From the NCBI RefSeq assembly GCF_004310665.1, contig NZ_SIXF01000022.1, positions 27,405-91,404 on the forward strand: a stretch of DNA of 64,000 nt, written 5' to 3'. Below the pieces are notes generated by a model. That model was given only the letters and a program-made list of their open reading frames with translations, did not search any database and was not told where the DNA came from. The translations under genes and the position numbers were made by a program. Shown piece by piece: positions 8,703 through 18,185 of the stretch. This stretch comes from Pedobacter kyonggii. GTDB lineage: Bacteria; Bacteroidota; Bacteroidia; Sphingobacteriales; Sphingobacteriaceae. How positions within the stretch are numbered: position 1 is the stretch's first letter; each line of letters opens with the position of its first letter.

Positions 8703-8734
8703 TTGTCTTCTGAAAAACAGAGGTCGTATATTTA
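8703..8734 (+). promoter_or_regulatory. possible promoter of SCO gene
   Basis: TTG at 8703-8705 and TATATTTA at 8727-8734 (seven of eight to TAnnTTTG), spaced 21 bases, lie 17 bases before the ATG. Confidence 0.45.
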
Positions 8735-8751
8735 CATTTTAAAATAAAATC

Positions 8752-9402
8752 ATGAATAAAATTACTGCTTACATCGCAACCTGTCTGCTAGTTGTTTCCA
8801 TATTTACCGCTTGTAAACAAGAGAGAAAACTTCCCTTTTATGGCGAACGTCATGCCGAAACCGTTAAAGATGCAGCTGGAATAGAGAAAATTGATACCGT
8901 TTACCAAACTATTCCGAATTGGTCTTTCTTAAACCAGGATAGCATAGTAACAACGAACAAGGCAACAGATGGTAAAATCTACATTGCAGATTTTTTCTTT
9001 ACTTCTTGTACCACCATCTGCCCTACCATGCACCGCAACCTAATGACGGTTTACAATGAATTTAAAACCAATCCGGATGTGATGTTTGTCTCGCACACCA
9101 TCGATTTTAAATACGACAGACCGCATGTTTTAAAAAAATATGCTCAAAAACTAGGTGTAGACGGACCAAAATGGCAGTTTCTTTATGGCAGTAAAGACAG
9201 CGTATATACCCTGGCAGAAAAAAACTATTTAGTGGCTGTTGGCGAAGATAGTACAGCTAAAGATGGATATATCCATCAAGGATACCTGGTTTTAATCGAT
9301 AAAGACAGGCGGATCCGCGGTGCTTATGATGGCACTAAAGAAGAGCAGGTAGAACAATTGAAAAAGGATATTCCCGTTTTATTGGCTGAGTACAAAAAGT
9401 AA
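8752..9402 (+). CDS. SCO1/SenC family copper chaperone lipoprotein
   Basis: A 216-residue thioredoxin-fold SCO protein. The copper ligands are present: C86TTIC90 followed by PTM, and His175 in GYIHQGYLVL. The signal ends FTAC21, so it is a lipoprotein facing the periplasm. SCO proteins carry copper to, or reduce thiols in, the CuA site of cytochrome oxidase. Here it stands with an MbnP pair, a YHS protein and a cytochrome c, so it may serve that set rather than the main oxidase genes, which are not in the window. Repeats follow it. Confidence 0.93.
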   Translation: MNKITAYIATCLLVVSIFTACKQERKLPFYGERHAETVKDAAGIEKIDTVYQTIPNWSFLNQDSIVTTNKATDGKIYIADFFFTSCTTICPTMHRNLMTVYNEFKTNPDVMFVSHTIDFKYDRPHVLKKYAQKLGVDGPKWQFLYGSKDSVYTLAEKNYLVAVGEDSTAKDGYIHQGYLVLIDKDRRIRGAYDGTKEEQVEQLKKDIPVLLAEYKK

Positions 9403-9410
9403 AATTATTA

Positions 9411-9548
9411 GCCACGGAGACACGGATCTACACGGAATAAAAAGAATTTATTTCCAATGTAACCAAACTAGTTTTTTACGACAGATATATAGGATAAACA
9501 CAGATAAATAGCTAAATCTGTGTTTATCTTTCCTTATCTGTGGTTAAT
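9411..9548. repeat. composite intergenic repeat with 13-bp hairpin
   Basis: CCACGGAGACACGG at about 9412 resembles CGTGTCTCTGTGG near 51195 in reverse. GATAAACACAGAT (9493-9505) pairs perfectly with 9516-9528, then TTATCTGTGGTTAAT closes the element, which is the inverse of the copy at 2781. Confidence 0.55.
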
Positions 9549-9563
9549 TATTTACAAATCATC

Positions 9564-9986
9564 ATGCGCAAGTACATTATCAATTCAATCTTTTTCCTTT
9601 TCATTATAGGCATCATTGTATCTTGCCAAAACCAGGAAACAATCGATCTACAGAATTACATGTCTAACGGAAAAGATATTTATAAAGCCAAGTGTCAGAA
9701 TTGTCACGGCGAAAATGGTGAAGGATTGGGTGAGCTTGCACCTCCATTAACTGATTCGGTATTTTTAAAAACAAACAAAAACCGCTTAGCTTGTTTTATC
9801 AAAAACGGTGCAAATGAATTTTTGATCATCCATGGAAAAGAATACAAAGAAAAAATGCCCGCTTTCCCTGAACTGGCTGATATTGATGTAGCACAGGTAA
9901 TGGTTTATATTACCAATTCGTTTGGCAATAAGCAGGGTTTTGTGCCTTACACTGAGGTTTCAAAAGATTTGCAGAATTGTAAATAA
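9564..9986 (+). CDS. mono-haem cytochrome c lipoprotein
   Basis: The likely start is the ATG at 9564 (a GTG eight codons upstream falls inside a repeat), giving 140 residues. The signal ends IIVSC21, a lipobox. One haem site C44QNCH48 and a Met98 ligand in EKMPAFPEL mark a class I cytochrome c of the cbb3/c6-like type. It would shuttle electrons at the periplasmic face, perhaps to or from the MbnH-like di-haem enzyme (inference). It closes the copper/cytochrome island. Confidence 0.9.
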   Translation: MRKYIINSIFFLFIIGIIVSCQNQETIDLQNYMSNGKDIYKAKCQNCHGENGEGLGELAPPLTDSVFLKTNKNRLACFIKNGANEFLIIHGKEYKEKMPAFPELADIDVAQVMVYITNSFGNKQGFVPYTEVSKDLQNCK

Positions 9987-10066
9987 ATATTTTTTTGTAT
10001 TATGAAAATAGCAATGAATAAATATCATAATAATGATATTTTAGATACATTGTGCTTAAAAAACCC

Positions 10067-10074
10067 CATCTTTG
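10067..10074 (+). promoter_or_regulatory. -7-like element of rnpB
   Basis: CATCTTTG, one base off TAnnTTTG, lies seven bases before the RNA start. No well-spaced -33 element was found. Confidence 0.4.
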
Positions 10075-10080
10075 CGCAAA

Positions 10081-10456
10081 ATGCAGGTTGTTCTATCGCT
10101 GTCTTGGGTAAAATCGAGAGAGAGGAAAGTCCGGGCAACGCAGGGCATCTCGCTTTCTAACGGAAAGGGGTTCAGGATTGAAAACCTGAATTACGGATTA
10201 GTGCAACAGAAAATATACCGCTCTGGCTTATGTCGGAGTAAGGGTGAAAACGTGCGGTAAGAGCGCACGAGCATTATAGGCGACTGTAGTGGTTTGTAAA
10301 CCCCGAGAGTTGAAAGACCAAATAGGCTAACGTACGTAGGGCTGCCCGTCCGATGTTAGTGGGTAGGTCGTTAGAGATAAACGGCAACGTTTATAGTGGA
10401 TAAATGATAGAAATCCTGAGCAATCAGGAAACAGAACCCGGCTTATAGACCTGCAT
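10081..10456 (+). ncRNA. rnpB: RNase P RNA
   Basis: The catalytic RNA that trims tRNA 5' leaders. The universal P4 strand GAGGAAAGTCCGGGC is at 10122-10136 and its partner ACAGAACCCGGCTTATAG at 10431-10448. The ends pair as helix P1: ATGCAGGT at 10081-10088 with ACCTGCAT at 10449-10456, followed by T residues that may end transcription. The size (about 376 nt) fits a bacterial type A RNA. A short open frame inside it is not a gene. It converges with the PPK2 gene with five bases between them. Confidence 0.96.
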
Positions 10457-10461
10457 TTTTT

Positions 10462-11346
10462 TTATTCACTTAATAAAATACTTTTTGTTTCGTCGAGTTT
10501 GGCCACTTCTGCTTCACCCAAAACAGGAACCTTCAGGTCAAGACTTTTTAATTTATCTTCAATAATTTCACTTATTGCCAATCGGGCAAACCATTTTTTA
10601 TCGGCAGGTATGATGTGCCAAGGCGATTCTGCCGTGCTTGTTTCATTAATTGCATCCTGATAGGCTTCCATGTATTTATCCCACAAAGCCCTTTCTTTAA
10701 TATCGCCCGAAGAGAATTTCCAATTTTTAGCAGGATCATCTATCCGTTCTAAAAAGCGTTGTTTCTGTTCATCCCTGCTCACATTTAAAAAAAACTTTAA
10801 AATTACTGTTCCATTAGCGGTTAAATGCTCCTCAAAATTTTTAATACTTTTATAACGCTGCTGCCAAAAACCTTTATTGATTTTTTTTACATCATTAAAA
10901 CCAGGGATATTTTCGCTTAAAACATATTCGGGATGCACCTTACAAACCAAAACGTTTTCGTAATGCGAACGGTTATGAATACCTATTCTGCCACGTTCTG
11001 GTAAAGCTTTATAATGCCTCCACAAAAAATCATGTTCATATTCTTCTGATGTTGGCACCTTAAAACTATACACCTGACATCCCTGCGGGTTTAGTCCGCT
11101 CATTACATGTTCGATTGCACTGTCTTTCCCTGCTGCATCCATCGCCTGAAAAATAATCAGAACGGAATGTTTTCCGGATGCATATAATCTCTCCTGTAAA
11201 TGATTGAGTTCTATTTTCGAATTAACCAATGCATCTTTAGCTTTTTCTTTATTATAACCGCCAGTAAAATCAGTTTTATGGTTTTTTAAAGAAAATTTCT
11301 TATCGCCCTGTACAATTAATCCTTTAAATTCGTTTTTCATAATCAT
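10462..11346 (-). CDS. ppk2: PPK2-family polyphosphate kinase
   Basis: A 294-residue PPK2 protein, which transfers phosphate between polyphosphate and nucleotides, usually to make ADP or ATP. The Walker A loop AMDAAGKDS is at 68-76, the Walker B-like block GIHNRSHYENVLV at 122-134, and the lid FLERIDDPAKNWKFS follows at about 205-219. The NRSHYE..LV form resembles class III enzymes, which can use both AMP and ADP; this is only a motif reading. The start MIMKNEF has an equal alternative two codons on. It is divergent from the PBP1A gene. Confidence 0.92.
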   Translation of the reverse strand: MIMKNEFKGLIVQGDKKFSLKNHKTDFTGGYNKEKAKDALVNSKIELNHLQERLYASGKHSVLIIFQAMDAAGKDSAIEHVMSGLNPQGCQVYSFKVPTSEEYEHDFLWRHYKALPERGRIGIHNRSHYENVLVCKVHPEYVLSENIPGFNDVKKINKGFWQQRYKSIKNFEEHLTANGTVILKFFLNVSRDEQKQRFLERIDDPAKNWKFSSGDIKERALWDKYMEAYQDAINETSTAESPWHIIPADKKWFARLAISEIIEDKLKSLDLKVPVLGEAEVAKLDETKSILLSE

Positions 11347-11484
11347 GTATTGTTTTTAGATAAATCGATGCATCAATAATTTAAATATAGAACTAAAAAA
11401 TAAGTAAATTAAATACGTTAATTTGCATATAGAGTTTTTTATATTTAACGCCACAGCTTTTACCTAAAGATCATCTTATCCAAT

Positions 11485-13941
11485 ATGTTTAAAGAGATAA
11501 AAAACAAGTACTTACGTTATTCTACAATATTTTTATTTTTTATAATAATTTTCTTTTCTGCCCTTCAATTAAACTTTTTGTGGCTATTTGGCTACTCACC
11601 AAGTGTTCGAGATATTAAAGCACCTACTCTTCGTGTAGGTTCAGAACTTTACACTGCCGATGGTAAACTGATTGGCAGATACTTTAAAGAGAACAGAACG
11701 CCTGTAAATTATAATGAAATTGCGCCCAGTGTAGTGCAGGCTTTGGTTGCTACCGAAGACGTGCGTTTCTACAAACATTGGGGTATTGATGTACAAGCAG
11801 TTGCCCGTGCAGTTGTTGGTTTAGGAAAAGATGGTGGGGCCAGTACCATTACGCAACAATTGGCAAAAAATCTTTACCGTACGCGTTATAATAAATCGCA
11901 GGGATTATTGATCAAAATACCGTTGGTAAGAACCTTAATTGTAAAATTAAAGGAATGGATGACTGCTGTAAAACTAGAATCTAATTACTCTAAAAATGAT
12001 ATTATCACCATGTACCTGAATACTGTTTCTTTCGGTAATAACACTTACGGGATAAAAACAGCCAGCCGGATCTATTTTGATAAGGAAACAAAAGATTTAG
12101 CCACTACAGATGCAGCCATGCTTGTGGGTATGCTAAAGGGCACAACCTTATATAATCCAACTAAAAACCCTGCAAAAGCTTTAGAAAGAAGAAATGTGGT
12201 GCTTGCACAAATGAACAAGTACAAGTACCTAAGCAAAGATAGTTTAACCGAATTATCTAAAGAGCCGATTAAACTAAAAGAAGGCAAAATGCAGGATGGC
12301 AGCGATGGTGACTCTTATTTAAGGGCTGCTGTTGCAAAATACTTAGAGAAATGGTGTACTGATAATGGTTACGACCTTTATGAAGATGGATTAAAAATTT
12401 ACACCACTATCGATTCTAAACTCCAAAAATATGCTGAGGAAGCAGTTGCCGATCAGATGAGGATTTTGCAGCGCAGGTTTTATAATGTGTGGGGCAACGA
12501 AGATCCTTGGTACGATTCGGAAAAGCAAAAGGTTAATTATCCCGACAGGGCGATGAAAAACTTGCCGATTTATGCGCTTTTACAGAAGAAATTCCCTAAC
12601 AATCCAGATTCTGTTACCGCTTATTTTAATAAAAAGAAAAGGATGCAGATCTTCACTTACAAAGGCGATCGCGATACTTCATTCTCTACTTTAGATTCTA
12701 TCCGTTATTATGGTAAAATAATGAATACCGGAATGATGACCATGGAACCTGCAAGTGGTAAAATTAAAGTTTGGGTTGGTGGTATAGACCATAAATTTTT
12801 CAAATACGACCACGTTAATCAATCTAAACGCCAGGCAGGTTCTACTTTTAAACCTTTTGCTTATTTAACGGCCTTAGAACAAGGCATGAGCCCTTGTGAT
12901 AAATTTACTGATAAACCGGTTAGAATACCATATACGGAAAAAGGCCAAACCAAATATTGGGAGCCAAAAAATGCCGATTACAGCGTTACGTACCGTGAAA
13001 TGAGTTTAAGGTGGGCAATGGCAAAATCAGTGAATACCATTACGGCTCAGGTAACCGAAAAGGTAGGCTGGGATAATGTAGTAAAATATGCGCACGAATG
13101 TGGCATCGATAGCCATTTAGAATCTGTCCCATCGGTAAGTTTAGGTTCAAACGATGTTACAGTTTACGAAATGGTAAAAGCTTATGCTACCTTCATGAAT
13201 AAAGGCATCAAAACTGATCCCATTCTAGTCGAGAAAATTACTGATCAGGATAACAATATAATTGATGAGTTTAAACCTAAAACAAAAAGGGTTTTAACAG
13301 AAGAAATTGCCTGGTTAATGACCTATATGTTCCGTGGTGGTATGGAAGAACCAGAAGGCACCTCGCAGGCATTATGGGAATGGCCGGATCTATTTAGAAA
13401 AAACAATCAAATAGGCGGTAAAACAGGTACTTCTTCTGATTATGTAGACGCCTGGTACATGGGTTTAACCAAAGACCTGGTAACTGGTGTTTGGGTGGGT
13501 TGTGATGAAAGAACGGCACACTTTAAAAACGGCGAACAAGGAGAAGGCTCAAGAACGGCACTACCCATTTTTGCTAAGTTTATGGAGAAAGTGTACCTCG
13601 ATCCAAGCTCTGGTTATACTTATGGTCCATTCCCTAAAGCAACCGTTGATATTACCAGAACCTACAACTGCCCTAGCCCAAGAATTATAAGAGATACCAC
13701 ATCAACTGATAGCTTAGCGGTAGATTCAACAGATTTTACCGTTCCTGAAACACCAGAAACGGTCGTTCCTGTAACCATTGAACCTGAAGTAAAAAAAGAA
13801 GAAAAGAAAGTTGAACCTGTTCAAACTCCTCCAGCAGCTACTGCTCCTTTAACCAGAAAGGAAGAAAGAGAACTGAGAAGAAAACAACGTCAGGAAGAAA
13901 AAGAAAAGAAAAAGAACGAGAATGGGAACAATCAGCCTTAG
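11485..13941 (+). CDS. class A penicillin-binding protein (PBP1A type)
   Basis: An 818-residue bifunctional cell-wall synthase. A single membrane segment (about 13-36) is followed by a GT51 glycosyltransferase with Glu91 in ATEDVRFYKHWG and GASTITQQLAKNL at 118-130. The transpeptidase has S453TFK456, S515VN and K646TGTS. The C-terminal 60 residues are rich in Pro, Glu and Lys (VEPVQTPPAA...KEERELRRKQ), probably disordered. It polymerises and cross-links peptidoglycan in the periplasm. All catalytic residues are intact. The single gene is flanked by unrelated genes. Confidence 0.95.
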   Translation: MFKEIKNKYLRYSTIFLFFIIIFFSALQLNFLWLFGYSPSVRDIKAPTLRVGSELYTADGKLIGRYFKENRTPVNYNEIAPSVVQALVATEDVRFYKHWGIDVQAVARAVVGLGKDGGASTITQQLAKNLYRTRYNKSQGLLIKIPLVRTLIVKLKEWMTAVKLESNYSKNDIITMYLNTVSFGNNTYGIKTASRIYFDKETKDLATTDAAMLVGMLKGTTLYNPTKNPAKALERRNVVLAQMNKYKYLSKDSLTELSKEPIKLKEGKMQDGSDGDSYLRAAVAKYLEKWCTDNGYDLYEDGLKIYTTIDSKLQKYAEEAVADQMRILQRRFYNVWGNEDPWYDSEKQKVNYPDRAMKNLPIYALLQKKFPNNPDSVTAYFNKKKRMQIFTYKGDRDTSFSTLDSIRYYGKIMNTGMMTMEPASGKIKVWVGGIDHKFFKYDHVNQSKRQAGSTFKPFAYLTALEQGMSPCDKFTDKPVRIPYTEKGQTKYWEPKNADYSVTYREMSLRWAMAKSVNTITAQVTEKVGWDNVVKYAHECGIDSHLESVPSVSLGSNDVTVYEMVKAYATFMNKGIKTDPILVEKITDQDNNIIDEFKPKTKRVLTEEIAWLMTYMFRGGMEEPEGTSQALWEWPDLFRKNNQIGGKTGTSSDYVDAWYMGLTKDLVTGVWVGCDERTAHFKNGEQGEGSRTALPIFAKFMEKVYLDPSSGYTYGPFPKATVDITRTYNCPSPRIIRDTTSTDSLAVDSTDFTVPETPETVVPVTIEPEVKKEEKKVEPVQTPPAATAPLTRKEERELRRKQRQEEKEKKKNENGNNQP

Positions 13942-14112
13942 TTTTATCGCGATAAATAACCAGGTACATTAACTATCTGCGCTTTTGAGTAGAAAAATTC
14001 TAAAAAATGTTAAAATTTTAATACTGTTTTAAACAATTGCTATTTTTATTTCTCAAATCTCATACAATTTCATTTTCGCAAATTATTGAACTTCATTACT
14101 AAAACCACACAT

Positions 14113-17100
14113 ATGAAAATAGGCTCTACTTTATTAAAGCAATATTCTTCTTTATTGCTCCTGCTTATTCTTTCTTTTTCAGTTAAGGCCCAATATTTCG
14201 GACAAAATAAGGTAAGGTATAAAAAACTCGACTTTAAAGTTTTGCAGACACCCCATTTCGAGATTTATTACTATATCAAAAACGAGAAACTTTTAAAACG
14301 TTTTTCGCAAGATGCCGAAACCTGGTACAAAATGCATCAGGAAGTTTTCAGAGATACTTTTTTAAAGAAAAACCCTATTATTTTATACAACAACCATCCT
14401 GATTTCCAGCAAACAACAGCACTTAACGGAGAAATTGGAATTGGTACCGGTGGGGTTACAGAGGCACTAAAAAACAGGGTGATTATGCCTGTTATGGAGC
14501 TAAATAGCCAAACGAGACACGTTTTAGGTCACGAGCTTGTGCATGCTTTTCAATACCACCTTCTGCTCGAAAAAGATTCGATTAGCTTAGAAAATGTTGG
14601 GCAAACACCGCTATGGATGGTTGAAGGTATGGCTGAATACCTGTCAATCGGAAAAAAGGATGCATTTACTTCCATGTGGATGCGCGATGCCATGTTGAAC
14701 CGCGATATCCCTTCGTTGAAAGATTTAACCAACTCAAACAAATATTTCCCTTATCGTTATGGTCAGGCATTTTGGACTTACATAGGTTCTCAGTACGGCG
14801 ATACCACAATCGTTCCGTTGTTTAAGAATACTGCAAAATATGGTTATGAAAACGCCATCAGGTATACTTTTGGCTATGATGACAAAACATTGTCGGGTTT
14901 ATGGAAAAATTCTATCGATGCGCATTATAAACCAATGTTAAAAGCAGATAGTTCACAGATCAAAATTACGGGTACAAAAATTATCGATAATAAAAACGCA
15001 GGCAATATGAACGTTGCTCCTGCCCTTAGTCCAGATGGAAGATATTTGGCTTTCATGTCTGAAAAAGATCTTTTTGGCATTGATTTATTTCTCGCAGATG
15101 CAAAAACCGGAAGAATTATCAGGAAGCTGAGCAGTCAGATCTCCAATGGCCATATTGATGATTTCAACTTTATAGAATCAGCTGGAGCATGGTCACCGGA
15201 TAGTAAACAGTTTGCTTTCAGTATATTCAGCCATGGTAAGAACCAGATGATGATTATCAATGTTTCAAACGGGAGTACGGTTTCTCAGACAGCGATGGAT
15301 CAGGTGCAGCAATTTGGTAATTTAACCTGGTCGCCAAATGGAAAAGATGTGGCTTTTTCGGGCATGGTTGAAGGACAAAGTGATATCTTCTCTTACAATT
15401 TAGACACCAAAACGATTACTCAAATTACTAACGATGTATATTCTGATTATGCACCTAGTTACTCTCCTGATGGCAAAAAAATAGTATTTTCATCAGATAG
15501 AGCGGCAATTCAGGCGAATGTAGTTAATGCAGTACTGCCTATAAACCTAGCCGTTTACGATATCGCTTCTAAAACGGTAAGCAATTTAGATGTTTTCCCA
15601 GGCGCAAATAACCTAAATGCACAGTTCTCTTCAAACAGTCAAAATATCTATTTCCTTTCTAACAGAGATGGATTCAGGAATTTATATAAATACAATTTCG
15701 CAGATAATACAGTAGATCAGTTAACTGATTATTTTACAGGAATTAGCGGGATTACCGAATTTTCGCCTGCAATTTCAGTTTCTACAACTGATGATATAGT
15801 GTATAGCTATTACCGCTACCAGCGTTACACCTTATATAATGCTAAATTAAGCAGCTTTAAAGCGAAAAGAATTGGTAACCAGGAAGAAAATTTTGATGCC
15901 GCTATCCTTCCTCCAATGGAAAACATTGGTGTAAACATTATCAATTCTAACTTAAATAATTTTGACCGTTTCGAAAAAACCATAGCCGATTCGATGAAAA
16001 CCGTGCCTTACAGACCGAAATTCAGGTTAGATTATTTAGCCAATAGTGGTGTTGGCGTTTCTACCAGCCGTTTTGGAACAGGTGTTTCTGGCGGTATTGT
16101 GGGTATGTTTAGCGATATATTAGGCACCAATCAAATTATTGCCAATCTATCTGTAAATGGAGAAATTTACGATTTTGGTGGCTTGGTGGGTTATATTAAT
16201 CAAAAAAGCAGAATAAACTGGGGGGCAGCTGTTTCCCATATCCCTTATGTATCAGGATTTAGATCTTACGGATACGAAAATATCCCTACAGGTGATAACC
16301 AAACTGTTAATGCTTTAGCAGACAGAACGGATATTATTAGAACGTTCGAAGATCAGATTCAGATTTTTGGGGCTTATCCATTTAGTAAAATACATAGATT
16401 TGAATTGGGCGGTGCATTTTCACATTATAGTTATAGAGTTGATCGATATAGCAATTATTACAATTCAGCAGGTTACTACATTGGTCAAGACAGAAGCAGG
16501 ATTTCTAACGATGTAGCTTCTCAAGATTATGGCATTCCGTTTAATTCTTTTACGCTTTATCAGTTAAATGCTGGCTTTATTGGTGATAATTCTATTTTTG
16601 GCCTTACTGGTCCGCTTGATGGTTTTAGATACCGCGTAAGTGGGGAAAAGTATTTTGGCACTTATAATTTTGCTGGTGTAACTGCCGATCTTCGTAAATA
16701 TTGGAGAGCTAAGCCCGTAACCTTTGCCGTAAGAAGTTACAATACTTTAAGAATTGGTAAAGATGCAGATAGACTTTATCCAATGTATGTGGGTTATCCT
16801 TATTTAATTAGAGGTTACGAATCAAACTCAATTTACAAAAGCACCTCGGCTCAATCGTCAGAATCTTTCGATATTAACCAATTAACAGGAAGTAAAATAG
16901 CCGTTTTTAACTTCGAAGTACGCTTACCTTTTACAGGGCCTAAAAAGTTGGCCGCAATACCTTCTAAATTTTTATTCTCTGATCTGAATTTATTCTTTGA
17001 TGCAGGATTGGCCTGGACAAACGACACTAAGGTAAAGTTTAAAAGCGAGCCAACTTACACTACAGAACCTGTATTAGATAACAATGGTGTTCCTGTTAAA

Positions 17101-17286
17101 GATGATAAAGGAAATCCAGTTACCTATCAATCTACAACAGAACGTGTACCGGCAATGAGTATAGGTATATCGTTACGGGTGAACGTTTTTGGCTATTTTG
17201 TATTGGAGCCTTATTATGCGATTCCTTTCCAAAGGAAAGATGTTAAAACTGGAGTATTTGGTTTAACATTCGCTCCTGGATGGTAA
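14113..17286 (+). CDS. gluzincin peptidase / TolB-like propeller / Omp85-like barrel fusion
   Basis: The likely start is the ATG at 14113 (signal MKIGSTLLKQ...SVKA), giving 1057 residues. Module 1 (about 30-285) has H140ELVH144 and downstream W-MVEGMAEYLS with Glu175, a gluzincin metallopeptidase-like set. Module 2 (about 300-620) has repeated TolB/PD40 segments such as ALSPDGRYLAFMS, AWSPDSKQFAFS, TWSPNGKDVAFS and SYSPDGKKIVFSS. Module 3 is a strand-rich C-terminus with IRGYE at 899-903, like the RGY/RGF loop motif of Omp85 barrels, and ends FGLTFAPGW. It is therefore likely an outer-membrane protein with a large soluble part. Substrate and activity are unknown. Confidence 0.8.
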   Translation: MKIGSTLLKQYSSLLLLLILSFSVKAQYFGQNKVRYKKLDFKVLQTPHFEIYYYIKNEKLLKRFSQDAETWYKMHQEVFRDTFLKKNPIILYNNHPDFQQTTALNGEIGIGTGGVTEALKNRVIMPVMELNSQTRHVLGHELVHAFQYHLLLEKDSISLENVGQTPLWMVEGMAEYLSIGKKDAFTSMWMRDAMLNRDIPSLKDLTNSNKYFPYRYGQAFWTYIGSQYGDTTIVPLFKNTAKYGYENAIRYTFGYDDKTLSGLWKNSIDAHYKPMLKADSSQIKITGTKIIDNKNAGNMNVAPALSPDGRYLAFMSEKDLFGIDLFLADAKTGRIIRKLSSQISNGHIDDFNFIESAGAWSPDSKQFAFSIFSHGKNQMMIINVSNGSTVSQTAMDQVQQFGNLTWSPNGKDVAFSGMVEGQSDIFSYNLDTKTITQITNDVYSDYAPSYSPDGKKIVFSSDRAAIQANVVNAVLPINLAVYDIASKTVSNLDVFPGANNLNAQFSSNSQNIYFLSNRDGFRNLYKYNFADNTVDQLTDYFTGISGITEFSPAISVSTTDDIVYSYYRYQRYTLYNAKLSSFKAKRIGNQEENFDAAILPPMENIGVNIINSNLNNFDRFEKTIADSMKTVPYRPKFRLDYLANSGVGVSTSRFGTGVSGGIVGMFSDILGTNQIIANLSVNGEIYDFGGLVGYINQKSRINWGAAVSHIPYVSGFRSYGYENIPTGDNQTVNALADRTDIIRTFEDQIQIFGAYPFSKIHRFELGGAFSHYSYRVDRYSNYYNSAGYYIGQDRSRISNDVASQDYGIPFNSFTLYQLNAGFIGDNSIFGLTGPLDGFRYRVSGEKYFGTYNFAGVTADLRKYWRAKPVTFAVRSYNTLRIGKDADRLYPMYVGYPYLIRGYESNSIYKSTSAQSSESFDINQLTGSKIAVFNFEVRLPFTGPKKLAAIPSKFLFSDLNLFFDAGLAWTNDTKVKFKSEPTYTTEPVLDNNGVPVKDDKGNPVTYQSTTERVPAMSIGISLRVNVFGYFVLEPYYAIPFQRKDVKTGVFGLTFAPGW

Positions 17287-17311
17287 AGGGAAATAAATTG
17301 CGAAATTGCAT

Positions 17312-18169
17312 ATGAAAAAAATATTTTTAATGGTTTTATTGTCTTGCAGTCTGTTGGGTTTTGCTCAAACAGTAACAGAGCCGGCTAATAATCCAAAAGA
17401 GTGGTCTCAAGCTACAGCGCCATTTAGAATTGCAGGTAATCTGTATTATGTTGGTACTTATGATTTAGCTTCTTATTTAATTGTAACAGAAAAAGGAAAT
17501 ATATTAATAAATACAGGTTTAGCTAATTCGATTTCAATAATAAAAGAAAATATAAAAGCTTTGGGATTTGATTATAAATCAATCAAAATTTTGCTCTTAA
17601 CCCAAGCCCACTTTGATCATTTGGGCGCAATGGCCGAGATTAAAAAAGAAACCGGTGCAAAACTATACGTGGATGAGAAAGATGCAGATGCTCTTGAAAC
17701 CGGCGGAAAATTAGATTATGAGCTTGGGAAATATGGCATAAGTTTCAAACCCGTAAAACCTGATTTCCTATTGAAGAATAACGATAAAATTAAATTAGGC
17801 AGCACTACTTTAACAATGCTTCACCATCCTGGACATACTAAAGGATCGTGTAGTTTTATATTTGACACGAAAGATAAAAATTCTAGCTACAAAGTTTTGA
17901 TTGCCAATATGCCATCCATAATTGTTGATAGAAAATTCTCAGAAATAGCATCGTATAAAGATATCCAAAAAGATTATACCGAAACTTTTAAGGCAATGAA
18001 AAAGATTGACTTTGATCTTTGGGTTGCCTCTCACGCAAGTCAGTTTGATCTTCATGATAAACGTAAACCAGGAGCCCCTTATAATCCAAAAATCTTTATG
18101 GATAAAAGTAATTTTTTCAAAAATCTTCAAGATCTGGAAAATGTTTTCCTCGAAAAAATTAAAAATTAA
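17312..18169 (+). CDS. subclass B3 metallo-beta-lactamase, Gln116 type
   Basis: The likely start is the ATG at 17312, giving 285 residues with an exported signal (KKIFLMVLLSCSLLGFAQ). The zinc motif reads LLTQAHFDH (Q98-A-H100-F-D102-H103) instead of HxHxDH, with HHPGHTKGS (His175) and SHASQFDLH (His241) supplying the other ligands. Replacement of the first His by Gln is known from the GOB enzymes of Elizabethkingia. B3 enzymes hydrolyse penicillins, cephalosporins and carbapenems in the periplasm. Other B3-like hydrolases exist, so the antibiotic spectrum is not shown. A terminator follows. Confidence 0.88.
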   Translation: MKKIFLMVLLSCSLLGFAQTVTEPANNPKEWSQATAPFRIAGNLYYVGTYDLASYLIVTEKGNILINTGLANSISIIKENIKALGFDYKSIKILLLTQAHFDHLGAMAEIKKETGAKLYVDEKDADALETGGKLDYELGKYGISFKPVKPDFLLKNNDKIKLGSTTLTMLHHPGHTKGSCSFIFDTKDKNSSYKVLIANMPSIIVDRKFSEIASYKDIQKDYTETFKAMKKIDFDLWVASHASQFDLHDKRKPGAPYNPKIFMDKSNFFKNLQDLENVFLEKIKN

Positions 18170-18185
18170 CCTTTTCCTAATTGTT

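Noticed and set aside
10072-10260. Open frame of 62 codons on the plus strand
   Set aside because: It lies inside the RNase P RNA, whose conserved P4 and P1 elements explain the sequence.
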